Below are positions 8,751-17,193 of a stretch of 64,000 bases of DNA, one piece after another. The notes below the pieces were generated by a model, which made no database searches, was not told where the DNA came from, and saw only the letters and a program-made list of their open reading frames with translations. The stretch's first letter is position 1. Every line of letters starts with the position of its first letter. The stretch spans positions 1 to 64,000 of the forward strand of contig NZ_VIWP01000016.1 of assembly GCF_007829835.1 (NCBI RefSeq), in the 5' to 3' direction. Source of the stretch: Neorhizobium alkalisoli. GTDB taxonomy: Bacteria > Pseudomonadota > Alphaproteobacteria > Rhizobiales > Rhizobiaceae. The position numbers and the translations under genes are program-made.

Positions 8751-9839
8751 ATGCAGCCGCTCTCGACACAGATCGTTGGAAGCTACGTTAAGCCGCAATG
8801 GCTGGTGCGGCACGGGCACGAGCATCACCATGACGGCAGCTGGTGGCGGCCGGAGCCCGGCGTGCTGGCGGATGCGATGGACGATGCCGTGCTTCTGGCG
8901 ATCGCCGAACAGGAGCGCGCCGGCCTCGATGTCGTCACCGACGGCGAGATCCGCCGCCAGCATTACGACCGGCATTTTGTCACCGGGATCGGCGGCATCA
9001 GCCTTGAGACCATCCGCGACAAGGAATTCACCAGCGAACTCAAGAGCAAGACCGCCCGCACTGATCTCGGTGATCTCTGGCAGAATTTCCGCCTGTCGCC
9101 GACGATCACCGGCCCGCTGGAATGGGTTTCCTCTCCCGCGATCGACGAACTGCGTTTCCTCAAAAAGTACGCGCGCCGGCGTGTAAAAGCTCCGATCGTC
9201 GGCCCGATGACGCTTTATGACCGCCTGGCCGATGACCATTACGAGCGCCCCGAGGACGGTATCATGGCGCTTGCCGGCGTTTTGAACCGCGAGCTGAAGG
9301 AACTGGAGGCAGAGGGCACGGACCTGTTGATGGTCGCCGACCCCGCCTTGCATTTCAAGCTCAGCCGCTCGCGCGAAATCGGCAAGGCAGTGATCGAACG
9401 CCTGCTCGAAGGGGTAATGACCCCGGTCGTCCTGCATGTCTGTTACGGCTATGCGAAATATTCGACCTCCAAGACCATCAATCCATCTTATCCCGAAGTG
9501 CTGCGCCTCCTGTCGGAGACGCCGATCCAGGCGATGAGCATCGAATACGAACAGCCCGGCCATACACCCGATCTGCTGAAGGAGGCCGGCGACAAGCATG
9601 TTCATCTCGGCCTGATCGGTATGGGCACCCATGAGATCGAGACGCCCGAGCATATTGCCGAGCGCCTGCGCGCGGCACTGAAGGTCGTGCCGCCGGAGCG
9701 GCTGCATCCCTCGACGGATTGCGGCATGTGGTTCCTGCCCCGCGCCGTCGCCCGCGGCAAGATCGAGGCTCTCGTCAAAGGCACGAATATCGTGCGCCGC
9801 GAGCTCGGGCTCGACATTCCCGAATACGCAATCCGCTGA
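8751..9839 (+). CDS. Core-MetE-like zinc methyltransferase, copy 1
   Basis: A 362-residue protein matching only the C-terminal catalytic barrel of cobalamin-independent methionine synthase. Probable zinc ligands are H229 and C231 (LHVCYGY), Glu at about 265 (SIEYEQPG) and C324 (STDCGMWF). Full MetE is about 750 residues; the folate-binding N-terminal half is missing. Core-only relatives methylate or alkylate thiols from varied donors, so the reaction is unknown. The usual IDEPA segment is VADPA (about 195-199), unlike the paralogue at 18528. The start at 8751 was chosen by alignment with that paralogue. It heads an operon with an ABC importer. Confidence 0.85.
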   Translation: MQPLSTQIVGSYVKPQWLVRHGHEHHHDGSWWRPEPGVLADAMDDAVLLAIAEQERAGLDVVTDGEIRRQHYDRHFVTGIGGISLETIRDKEFTSELKSKTARTDLGDLWQNFRLSPTITGPLEWVSSPAIDELRFLKKYARRRVKAPIVGPMTLYDRLADDHYERPEDGIMALAGVLNRELKELEAEGTDLLMVADPALHFKLSRSREIGKAVIERLLEGVMTPVVLHVCYGYAKYSTSKTINPSYPEVLRLLSETPIQAMSIEYEQPGHTPDLLKEAGDKHVHLGLIGMGTHEIETPEHIAERLRAALKVVPPERLHPSTDCGMWFLPRAVARGKIEALVKGTNIVRRELGLDIPEYAIR

Positions 9840-9892
9840 CACCGCCAGACCGATCCGACGACCTCAGGTGACGATCACAAGGGACGAGACCG

Positions 9893-11227
9893 ATGACCAG
9901 ATCCGCACTCCATGCCGAACCGAACCGCCGCGATCTCCTGAAAGGCCTTTCCGCAGGCGTCGCTGCAGCGGCCCTTGGCGGCCTTTCGCCGGCTTTTGCG
10001 CAGAGCAATCCCTATGCCGGCCTGAAGGGCGAGCCACTGGAACTGCTGATCTGGGATGGCGGCGCTTTCGTCGACAATATGATGGCAAGCGTCCAGGCAA
10101 AATGGAGCGCGGTCGGCGGCGGCACGCTGAAATTCCGCAAGGTGCCTTTCGGTGATCTCGATCGTGCCGTCCGTTCCGCCAATCAAGGTGGTGCCGGACC
10201 GGATGTTTTTCTCGCCAACGCGCCCAATGTCATCACCTACAAGAAGCTCGGCCTGATCGAACCGGTCACCGACATGTTCAGCAAGGAGGATCTCGAGGAT
10301 TTCTTCCCGACGGTCAGGCTCGGCAGCGAGATCGATGGCGAATTCTATGGGCCTTCCACCAACGAGAACGGCCAGGCGCTTTATTACGACCGCCAGCTGA
10401 CCGACCGCTACGGCATAAAGCTGCCGGAAACCCTGGCCGATGCCTGGACATGGGACGAATGGCTGCGCGTCTTCAAGGAGATCCAGGCGGGCGAGCGCAA
10501 GCGCCGCGGCAATGAGCAGTTCTTCGCGCTTTATCCGAACATGGGCAATACCGGCCTGTTCTTCTCCGGCATCTTTCCACGCAGCGCCGGCGGGAAGGGC
10601 TCGAATGCCTGGAAGATGGTCAGCGACGACGGGCTGAAGAGCAGCGGCTACCTGAATTCCGCGGAAGCGCTGCAGGGCCTGCAGCTCATCCAGGACATTC
10701 ACCACAAGCACGCGATTGCGCCGGTCTCGACGCAGAAGGACATGTTCTACAATGATCAGGTCGCCTTTTTCTGCGGCGTGCCGCTCTATCTGGCGCCGAT
10801 CAAAAAGGCCCGGCCGGATATCGATCTCGCCACAGCCCCGGTTCCCTTTATCAAGACGCCGATCATCCATACCGGCTCCTTCGCCTGGCTTGTCAATCGC
10901 CAGACGGCAAAGATGGGCGATGCGAAACTCTTCGTGAAATTCATGGGCTCGCCCGAAGGCAATGACGTCGTCGCTCGCGGCTGGACCTCGCCGCCGATCC
11001 GCAAGTCGATGGTCGCCGACCGGCCGGAATTCAAGACGAAGCCGATGGCGCTGTTCATCGACAGCATCACCGAATGGTCGGTGCCGCGCCCCAAGGTTCC
11101 AGGCTTTTCCGAACTCGACACGATGTGGAGCCGGCTCGAAGCCGATATCGTCAGCGGCGGCGACGTGAAGGCGCTTGCCGACGATGCCGCGCGGCGCATC
11201 GACGCTCAGTTGCGGCGCTACGCCTGA
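9893..11227 (+). CDS. ABC sugar-type substrate-binding protein, Tat-exported
   Basis: A 444-residue extracellular solute-binding protein of family 1. The N-terminus has a twin-arginine signal (NRRDLLKGLSAGVAAAA, cleavage probably after SPAFAQ). Mature features include LELLIWDGG, the GPDVFLANAPN hinge segment and YYDRQLTDRYG, all common in maltose/glycerol-3-phosphate binders. It follows the MetE-like gene by 53 bp and precedes two permeases and an ATPase, making a complete importer. Tat export is less common for this class and suggests folding before export. The ligand is not evident. Confidence 0.85.
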   Translation: MTRSALHAEPNRRDLLKGLSAGVAAAALGGLSPAFAQSNPYAGLKGEPLELLIWDGGAFVDNMMASVQAKWSAVGGGTLKFRKVPFGDLDRAVRSANQGGAGPDVFLANAPNVITYKKLGLIEPVTDMFSKEDLEDFFPTVRLGSEIDGEFYGPSTNENGQALYYDRQLTDRYGIKLPETLADAWTWDEWLRVFKEIQAGERKRRGNEQFFALYPNMGNTGLFFSGIFPRSAGGKGSNAWKMVSDDGLKSSGYLNSAEALQGLQLIQDIHHKHAIAPVSTQKDMFYNDQVAFFCGVPLYLAPIKKARPDIDLATAPVPFIKTPIIHTGSFAWLVNRQTAKMGDAKLFVKFMGSPEGNDVVARGWTSPPIRKSMVADRPEFKTKPMALFIDSITEWSVPRPKVPGFSELDTMWSRLEADIVSGGDVKALADDAARRIDAQLRRYA

Positions 11228-11243
11228 AGGACATCGCGATCGC

Positions 11244-12173
11244 ATGCCGCATCCCACAGCCGCTTCAGGGCGGGACATTTCCAGGCGAAACCGGTCCGCG
11301 GCCTTTCTCGAAGGCTGGGGGCCGGCGCTTGTCTTTCTCTGCCCCGCCCTCGTCATGCTCTGCCTGTTCAAGCTCTGGCCGATCGCCGAGGCGATCCATA
11401 CCAGCACCGGCACGTTCGATCCCGGCGGTCAGCGGATCGACACGGCGGGCTTCGACAATTTTGGCTTCGCGCTGTCCGACAGCCGCTTCCAGTGGGGGCT
11501 GTGGCTCAGCCTCGCCGCAGCAATCGTCAAGGTGCCCGTACAGCTGGCGCTCGGCCTTGCGGCAGCGCTGATGCTGCGGGCCAATACCGGCGGCAATGCC
11601 CTGGTGCGAGCCATGGTCATCTCACCGATGTTTTTCGGCTTGCCGGTCACGACCTTCGTCTTCGCCTATCTGTTCGATGCCAATGTCGGCGCGATCAACG
11701 CCATCCTTTCCGGCATCGGCCTGCCGCGCGTCGCCTGGCTTTCGACGGAAGCGCCGGCCCAGCTGCTCGTGCTCGGGCTTTCGGTCTGGCGTGATGTCGG
11801 CGTTACCATGCTGGTCTTCCTCGCCGGGCTTTCCGCCATCCCGCCACAGATCGCAGCCGCCGCAAGACTTGACGGGGCGGGTCCGCTCGCCCTGTTCTTC
11901 ACCATCACCCTGCCGCTTCTCGCCAGAAGCTTTCAGTTCGCCGTCGTGCTCGCCACGCTCGCCTCCTTCCAGATCCTGGTTCCGGTCCTGATGCTGACCA
12001 AGGGCGGCCCGACGGGCGCCACAGACCTTGCCAGTTTCCAGATCTACGAAACCGCCTTCAGCTATTTCGATCTCGGCACCGCCAGCTCCATGTCGCTTCT
12101 CCTTCTGGTCGGCCTGATCGTCGTCATTGCACTCGAATTGCGCTGGCTTGCCGTGAAATGGACCTATGAATGA
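11244..12173 (+). CDS. ABC sugar permease, MalF/UgpA type
   Basis: A 309-residue inner-membrane permease. After a basic N-terminus come about six hydrophobic segments (first at about 25-45). The EAA loop that docks the ATPase is visible as AAAARLDGAGPLALFFTITLP, near residue 205-225. The start at 11244 places the first membrane segment normally; the longer reading from 11175 overlaps the binding-protein gene. It overlaps the next permease by four bases (ATGA). Confidence 0.9.
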   Translation: MPHPTAASGRDISRRNRSAAFLEGWGPALVFLCPALVMLCLFKLWPIAEAIHTSTGTFDPGGQRIDTAGFDNFGFALSDSRFQWGLWLSLAAAIVKVPVQLALGLAAALMLRANTGGNALVRAMVISPMFFGLPVTTFVFAYLFDANVGAINAILSGIGLPRVAWLSTEAPAQLLVLGLSVWRDVGVTMLVFLAGLSAIPPQIAAAARLDGAGPLALFFTITLPLLARSFQFAVVLATLASFQILVPVLMLTKGGPTGATDLASFQIYETAFSYFDLGTASSMSLLLLVGLIVVIALELRWLAVKWTYE

Positions 12174-12994
12174 ACCGCTTTTCCAGCCTCACACTCCGGT
12201 TCCTCCTCGCGGCAATCTTCGTCGCGCCGATCCTGCTCGCGCTCGCGGCGTCGTTTCGCGACAATAGCGAGATGTATCGGCATGCCGGCAGCCTGTCGTT
12301 CTGGACTTTTCTGCCATCCGAGCCAACGCTCGACGCCTATCGCCGCGCCATTGCCCTGCCGCGCCTGCCGATGCAGCTTTTCAACACCGTTCTGCTTGGT
12401 TTCGTCATGGCGACGGGAACCGCGGTTTCCAGCCTGCTTGCCGGCTACGCGCTGTCGCGCTTTCGGTTCCGCGGCCGCGAGGCGCTTTTCCTTCTGATGC
12501 TGTTCACGCTGTTCATCCCCGTCGACGTCATCCTGCCGCCGCTCTTCTTCGTCATCCGCGATCTCGGCCTGATCGACAGTTTTTGGGGCCTTGCCCTGCC
12601 CTTCATCTTCTCGCCGGTCGGCGTCTATCTAATCCGCCAGGCGATCGAGGAAGTGCCGCGTGAACTCGATCATGCCGCCTCGCTCGACGGCGCCGGTCTC
12701 TGGGAAGTGCTGCGAACCGCGATCCTGCCCAATATCCGCGGCGCTGTGATCGCCTGCTGGCTGATGCATTTCGTCTTTGTCTGGGAATGGTATCTCTGGC
12801 CGCTCACCGCCATGCGCCGCGATGATGGCCAGCTTGCCCAGGTGGCGATCGCCGGCCTGATCGACCCCTTGCGCTCGACCGATTACGCGCTTGTCTTTGC
12901 CGCCGCCATCCTCACCATCGTGCCGGCTTTCATCGTTTTTGCCCTTCTTCAGCGCTTCCTGACGTCCAGCCAAGCAACAACAGGCGGAAAATGA
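12170..12994 (+). CDS. ABC sugar permease, MalG/UgpE type
   Basis: A 274-residue permease with six predicted membrane spans. It starts NRFSSLTLRFLLAAIFVAPI and has an EAA loop ELDHAASLDGAGLWEVLRT around residue 165, followed by ILPNIRGAV. It is coupled to its neighbours by four-base overlaps at both ends (12170-12173 and 12991-12994), so stoichiometric production with the MalF-type partner and ATPase is expected. Confidence 0.9.
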   Translation: MNRFSSLTLRFLLAAIFVAPILLALAASFRDNSEMYRHAGSLSFWTFLPSEPTLDAYRRAIALPRLPMQLFNTVLLGFVMATGTAVSSLLAGYALSRFRFRGREALFLLMLFTLFIPVDVILPPLFFVIRDLGLIDSFWGLALPFIFSPVGVYLIRQAIEEVPRELDHAASLDGAGLWEVLRTAILPNIRGAVIACWLMHFVFVWEWYLWPLTAMRRDDGQLAQVAIAGLIDPLRSTDYALVFAAAILTIVPAFIVFALLQRFLTSSQATTGGK

Positions 12995-14148
12995 TCGCCA
13001 TGCACAAGCTCGTCCTCCGCTCCGTCACCAAAAGTTATACCAAAGGCACCACGGTCCTAAAACCCTTCGACCTCGTCGCCCAGAGCGGCGAGCTGATCGT
13101 TCTGGTCGGGCCTTCGGGTTGTGGCAAGTCCACATTGCTGAAGCTGATCGCAGGGCTGGAAAAGCTCGATGACGGCCAGATCCTGCTCGGCGATCGCGAC
13201 ATTACCGATGCCGAGCCCCGCCAACGCAAGATCGCCATGGTGTTCCAGAACTATGCACTCTACCCGCACCTGACCGTGCGCGAAAACCTCGCCTATCCGC
13301 TGCGCCGCCAGAAGCTACGCATGCCCGCGATTACCGAAAAGGTCGCCATGGTCGCGCGGCAATTGCGGCTGGAGGAATTGCTGGATCGACGGCCGTCACA
13401 ACTGTCCGGTGGCCAGAAACAGCGCGTCGCGATGGGCCGGGCGATCATCCGCGAACCCGATCTCTTCCTGCTGGACGAACCGCTCTCCAATCTCGATGCA
13501 GCGCTTCGCACCCATGTGCGCGGCGAGATCCGTGACCTGCAGCGGCGGCTCGGCACGACGATGATCTATGTCACCCACGATCAGGTCGAGGCGCAGACCC
13601 TGGCCGATCGCGTGGTGATCCTGCGCGATGGAGAGGTGCAACAGATAGGTCCACCACAGGAAATCTATGCACGCCCGGCCAATATATTCGCCGCCGCGTT
13701 TCTGGGCGCTGCTCCACCCAATTTTCTCGCCGGCCGTGTCATCAATGGCAGGATCGATGTCGGACAGGCATCGCTGCCGTTTAGTGATCTGCCCGGCGAA
13801 TGCCGCACCGCGCTCGCCGGCCGCGAACAAGTCTATCTTGGACTGCGGCCCGAACTGCTTCGAGCAGCAGATGACCACTACGGCGACCATCTTGTCCTTC
13901 ACGGTGCGGTCAGCAGCCGGGAGATCGTCGGCAATACGCAGAACGTCTATTTCCGTACGGATACAGCCTGCGCCGACATGACAAGACTTTCCGCTCTGGC
14001 GGGACGATATCTGACGGACGAGCTTGTCTGGACGACGGAAAATTCAAACACCGGCGACACGGTGAAACTTGCCATCCGGCCCGAAGACATCCTGTTCTTC
14101 GACGCGGAAGGACAGGCGATCGGCACCCACGGCAGCGACACGCTCTGA
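12991..14148 (+). CDS. ABC importer ATPase, MalK/UgpC type
   Basis: A 385-residue ATPase. Walker A is GPSGCGKST (about 40-48), Q-loop VFQNYALYPHLTV, signature LSGGQKQRVAMGRA near 139, Walker B LFLLDEP, and H-loop VTHDQVEA. A C-terminal OB-type regulatory region of about 140 residues follows, as in MalK/UgpC. This is the last gene of the first MetE-like operon. Normal length; no defects seen. Confidence 0.92.
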   Translation: MIAMHKLVLRSVTKSYTKGTTVLKPFDLVAQSGELIVLVGPSGCGKSTLLKLIAGLEKLDDGQILLGDRDITDAEPRQRKIAMVFQNYALYPHLTVRENLAYPLRRQKLRMPAITEKVAMVARQLRLEELLDRRPSQLSGGQKQRVAMGRAIIREPDLFLLDEPLSNLDAALRTHVRGEIRDLQRRLGTTMIYVTHDQVEAQTLADRVVILRDGEVQQIGPPQEIYARPANIFAAAFLGAAPPNFLAGRVINGRIDVGQASLPFSDLPGECRTALAGREQVYLGLRPELLRAADDHYGDHLVLHGAVSSREIVGNTQNVYFRTDTACADMTRLSALAGRYLTDELVWTTENSNTGDTVKLAIRPEDILFFDAEGQAIGTHGSDTL

Positions 14149-14192
14149 CCTCATCGAAACCGGTCTTGCCGCCACGCCGCTGCACGACCGAA

Positions 14193-14235
14193 TTGTGACA
14201 AGTGGCTGGGTGGAGCCGCTGGCAGTGGCTCTGTC
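14193..14235. promoter_or_regulatory. Second copy of the candidate operator half
   Basis: Bases 14193-14212 (TTGTGACAAGTGGCTGGGTG) match 8646-8665 (TTGTGACAATTGGCCGGGTG) at 18 of 20 positions. About 30 bases after the start of each block comes AGTGGC-N-CTGTC (14224-14235 and 8676-8687). The site lies 63 bp before the second ABC ATPase gene. The shared spacing argues for one regulator or promoter type serving both operons. The left half of the palindrome at 8587 is not evident here. Confidence 0.55.
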
Positions 14236-14297
14236 TTGACGATTTCGGCCTGCCTAAGGTCGCGCCGGTTCCAAGGCAGGTTTCGGGCTTACGCGAC

Positions 14298-15449
14298 ATG
14301 GCATCCATCACGGTCAGCGACATCAGCAAGGCATTTTCGGGCCAGCCGATCCTGCGCGACGTGTCGCTCGACATCCGCGATGGTGAATTCCTGTCGCTGG
14401 TCGGCCCGTCCGGCTGCGGCAAGTCCACCCTGCTGCGGATCATCGCCGGCCTTGAGGAGCAGGACCATGGCTCGGTCGAAATCGGCGGCCGTTCCGTCGA
14501 TGCAGAGCGGCCCGGGCGACGGGATGTCGCCATGGTCTTCCAGTCCTACGCGCTCTATCCGCATCTCTCCGTCTACGACAATATGGCAGCGCCGCTGCGG
14601 CAACGGTCGCTGACGCAGTTTCAGCGTGGCTTCGGGCTTGCGCGGCTTCTTCCGAAGGCACGCCGCAAAGAAGCGGAATTCCGCCGGGAGATCGAGGCTA
14701 CCGCCACCATGCTCGGCATTTCCGGACTGCTGCAGCGAAAGCCGGCTCAGCTCTCCGGTGGCCAGCGGCAGCGGGTCGCCCTCGGGCGCGCCATCGTTCG
14801 CCACCCCAAAGCCTTCCTGATGGACGAGCCGCTCTCCAATCTCGACGCCAAGCTGCGCGACACGGTGCGGGCCGAAATCTCCGCCCTTCACCGACGCCTC
14901 GGCGCGACCTTCCTCTACGTCACCCACGATCAGGCCGAGGCGATGACCATGTCCGACCGCATCGCGATCATCATGGAAGGACAGGTCCTGCAGATCGGCG
15001 CACCATCCGACGTCTATCACGACCCAGCCGACCTGCGCGTGGCCCGCTTCATCGGCAGCCCAAGGATCAATGTTCTGGCCGGCGAAATCGATGGCTCCGG
15101 CCGTGCGGTGTTGCTTGGTCGCGCATTCGATCTCGATATCGCGCCTCCCGCTCACGGCAAGGTCCAGCTCGCCTTCCGGCCGCATGATGCAGGACTTTGC
15201 AATGCCGATACGGCGCAATTGGTCGGGACCATCAGCCATATCGAAAATCTCGGCTCGGATATTCTGATCCACCTTGCCCTGCCCGGCAGCGAAGAGCCCG
15301 TCATCATCCGGGAAAGCCACGAGACCGCAATACACCGCCGCCTCGGCGACAGCGTCGGCCTGAAGCTCGACTCGAAAAAGCTTCTTGTCTTTGACGAGAC
15401 AACCGGCAAACGCCTACGCACCCCTGCACAGACGGAGACCGCATCGTGA
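14298..15449 (+). CDS. ABC importer ATPase, MalK/UgpC type, with helical insert
   Basis: A 383-residue ATPase starting MASITVSDISKAF. Walker A GPSGCGKST is at about 36-44, then VFQSYALYPHLSV, LSGGQRQRVALGRA, FLMDEP and VTHDQAEA. Between the Q-loop and the signature there is an insert of roughly 30 basic residues (about 97-130, including FQRGFGLARLLPKARRKEAE) not seen in the other two MalK-type ATPases of this window; it falls in the helical subdomain facing the permeases. It leads the second operon and overlaps the next gene by four bases. Confidence 0.9.
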   Translation: MASITVSDISKAFSGQPILRDVSLDIRDGEFLSLVGPSGCGKSTLLRIIAGLEEQDHGSVEIGGRSVDAERPGRRDVAMVFQSYALYPHLSVYDNMAAPLRQRSLTQFQRGFGLARLLPKARRKEAEFRREIEATATMLGISGLLQRKPAQLSGGQRQRVALGRAIVRHPKAFLMDEPLSNLDAKLRDTVRAEISALHRRLGATFLYVTHDQAEAMTMSDRIAIIMEGQVLQIGAPSDVYHDPADLRVARFIGSPRINVLAGEIDGSGRAVLLGRAFDLDIAPPAHGKVQLAFRPHDAGLCNADTAQLVGTISHIENLGSDILIHLALPGSEEPVIIRESHETAIHRRLGDSVGLKLDSKKLLVFDETTGKRLRTPAQTETAS

Positions 15450-16339
15450 CGGCTCTCTCCGCCCAGAAGCGCGCCGAGGCCCGGATCGGGCTGGTGCTTG
15501 CCAGCCCCGCCATCCTGCTGCTTGTCCTGCTCGTCGTCCTGCCTGTTCTGGCCACGGCCGGCTTTTCGCTGACCGACTATCGGCTCGGCACGCAAACGAT
15601 CGGCTTTGCCGGTCTCGACAATTACGGGACGCTCTGGAACGACCCGCGTTTCTGGCAGAGCGTCGGGAACACCGCGCTTTACACGCTGATCGTCGTGCCG
15701 GGGTCGGTTGGTCTCGGGCTTGGCGCCGCCCTTCTGATCGAAGGCCGCGGCTGGCTGCGTCCCTTCTACCGGGTCGCCTATTTCCTGCCCGTCGCCTCGA
15801 CCTTCATCGCCATGGCGATCGTCTGGGAATTCCTGATGAACCCGTCGGTCGGCCTGTTCAACCAGATCCTTTTCGCCCTCGGCCTGCCCGGCATCAACTT
15901 CTTCGGCAATGCGCAGACGGCGCTGTTTTCCATGGCGGCGATCGGCATATGGGAACTGACCGGTTTCAACATGGTACTGTTCATGGCGGGCCTTGCCGCC
16001 ATCCCGCGCGATCTCTACGACGCCTGCGCCGTCGATGGCGGCGAAAGCGGCTGGGACCGGTTTCGCATGGTGACCTGGCCGATGCTCGGCCCGACGACGT
16101 TTTTCGTCGCGATCATCACCATGATCCGCGCCGTCCGGGTCTTCGAAGTCGCCGCCGTCATCACCCAGGGGCGGCCGGAAGGCGCGACGGAAGTCCTTCT
16201 CTATTCGATCTACGTGCAGGCGTTCCAGTATTTCAACATCGGTTATGCCGCGGCACTGATCGTCGTTTTCCTGGTCGTTACGGCGCTCATCGCACTGGTC
16301 CAGGCCCGCTTCGGTGGCGGACGGGAGGCGAGCCGATGA
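15446..16339 (+). CDS. ABC sugar permease, MalF/UgpA type
   Basis: A 297-residue six-span permease. Its N-terminus is ARIGLVLASPAILLLVLLVV, and the EAA loop reads DACAVDGGESGWDRFRMVTWP near residue 195. The ATGA overlaps with the ATPase before it and the permease after it define a tightly coupled operon. It is the membrane partner of the 16336 permease. Confidence 0.9.
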   Translation: MTALSAQKRAEARIGLVLASPAILLLVLLVVLPVLATAGFSLTDYRLGTQTIGFAGLDNYGTLWNDPRFWQSVGNTALYTLIVVPGSVGLGLGAALLIEGRGWLRPFYRVAYFLPVASTFIAMAIVWEFLMNPSVGLFNQILFALGLPGINFFGNAQTALFSMAAIGIWELTGFNMVLFMAGLAAIPRDLYDACAVDGGESGWDRFRMVTWPMLGPTTFFVAIITMIRAVRVFEVAAVITQGRPEGATEVLLYSIYVQAFQYFNIGYAAALIVVFLVVTALIALVQARFGGGREASR

Positions 16340-17169
16340 GAGGACGCAGACTCTCGAGCATCATTGCTAGCGTCACCGCCCATGCCGTCCTCATGGCCGG
16401 CGCGGTCATCATGCTCACGCCCTTTCTCTGGATGGAGCTGACATCGCTGAAACCGCCACAGGAAATCTTCCGCCTTGGCCTGCACATCCTTCCGCGGGAA
16501 TGGGGCGGTGCGGAAAACTATGGTCGCGTCTTCTCCGACACGCCGATGCTGCGTTTCCTCCTGAACGGCATCGTCGTCTGCGGCGCGATCGTCATCCTGC
16601 AGATCCTGATCGCCGTGCCGGCCGCCTATGCGCTCGCCAAAATCCCGTTTCGCGGCCGCGGCCTGTTCTTCGCGCTGATCCTGGTGAGCTTGCTCGTGCC
16701 GATCCAGGTGCCGTCACTGTTTCTCTATCTCGGTTTTGCCCGCGCGGGCCTGCTCGACAGCTATGCGAGCCTCGTCCTGCCCTTCATCATCTCGGCCTTC
16801 GCCATCTTTCTGCTGCGCCAGCATTTCCTGCAGTTTCCGCAGGAAGTGGTGGAAGCGGCGCGGCTCGACAAATTCGGTGAGTTCGAGATCGCCTGGCGCA
16901 TCGTTCTGCCGTCTGCCCGGCCGGCGATCGGCGCCTTTGCCGTCTTCTCCATGGTCGCCCACTGGAATGATCTCTACTGGCCGCTCGTCGTCGTCACCGA
17001 TCCCGAAATGGCGACCCCGCCGCTCGGCGTCGTCTTCTTTCGCAATCAGGAAAGCGGTTCGGATTTCGGTGCGCTGATGGCCGCCGCGACCGTGATCAGC
17101 GCCCCTCTCATCATCGCCTTCCTTGCCGCGCAAAAAACCTTCGTGCGCGGCCTTACCAGCATCCGATAA
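16336..17169 (+). CDS. ABC sugar permease, MalG/UgpE type
   Basis: A 277-residue permease starting RGRRLSSIIASVTAHAVLMA. The EAA loop is EVVEAARLDKFGEFEIAWRI, near residue 170-190. The same frame stays open upstream to 15385 only because of high GC; the real start is the ATG overlapping the previous stop (ATGA). It completes the membrane channel of the second importer. Confidence 0.9.
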   Translation: MRGRRLSSIIASVTAHAVLMAGAVIMLTPFLWMELTSLKPPQEIFRLGLHILPREWGGAENYGRVFSDTPMLRFLLNGIVVCGAIVILQILIAVPAAYALAKIPFRGRGLFFALILVSLLVPIQVPSLFLYLGFARAGLLDSYASLVLPFIISAFAIFLLRQHFLQFPQEVVEAARLDKFGEFEIAWRIVLPSARPAIGAFAVFSMVAHWNDLYWPLVVVTDPEMATPPLGVVFFRNQESGSDFGALMAAATVISAPLIIAFLAAQKTFVRGLTSIR

Positions 17170-17193
17170 GCCCTCGAACCCAGGACTTGAGCC

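Noticed and set aside
9875-11413. 512-codon minus-strand open frame
   Set aside because: It is antisense to the Tat-exported binding protein and the permease start; His/Arg-rich and without homology.
15385-16335. Long open frame upstream of the permease at 16336
   Set aside because: It runs in the wrong frame across the MalF-type permease gene and has arginine-rich shadow composition; the real start is the ATG at 16336.
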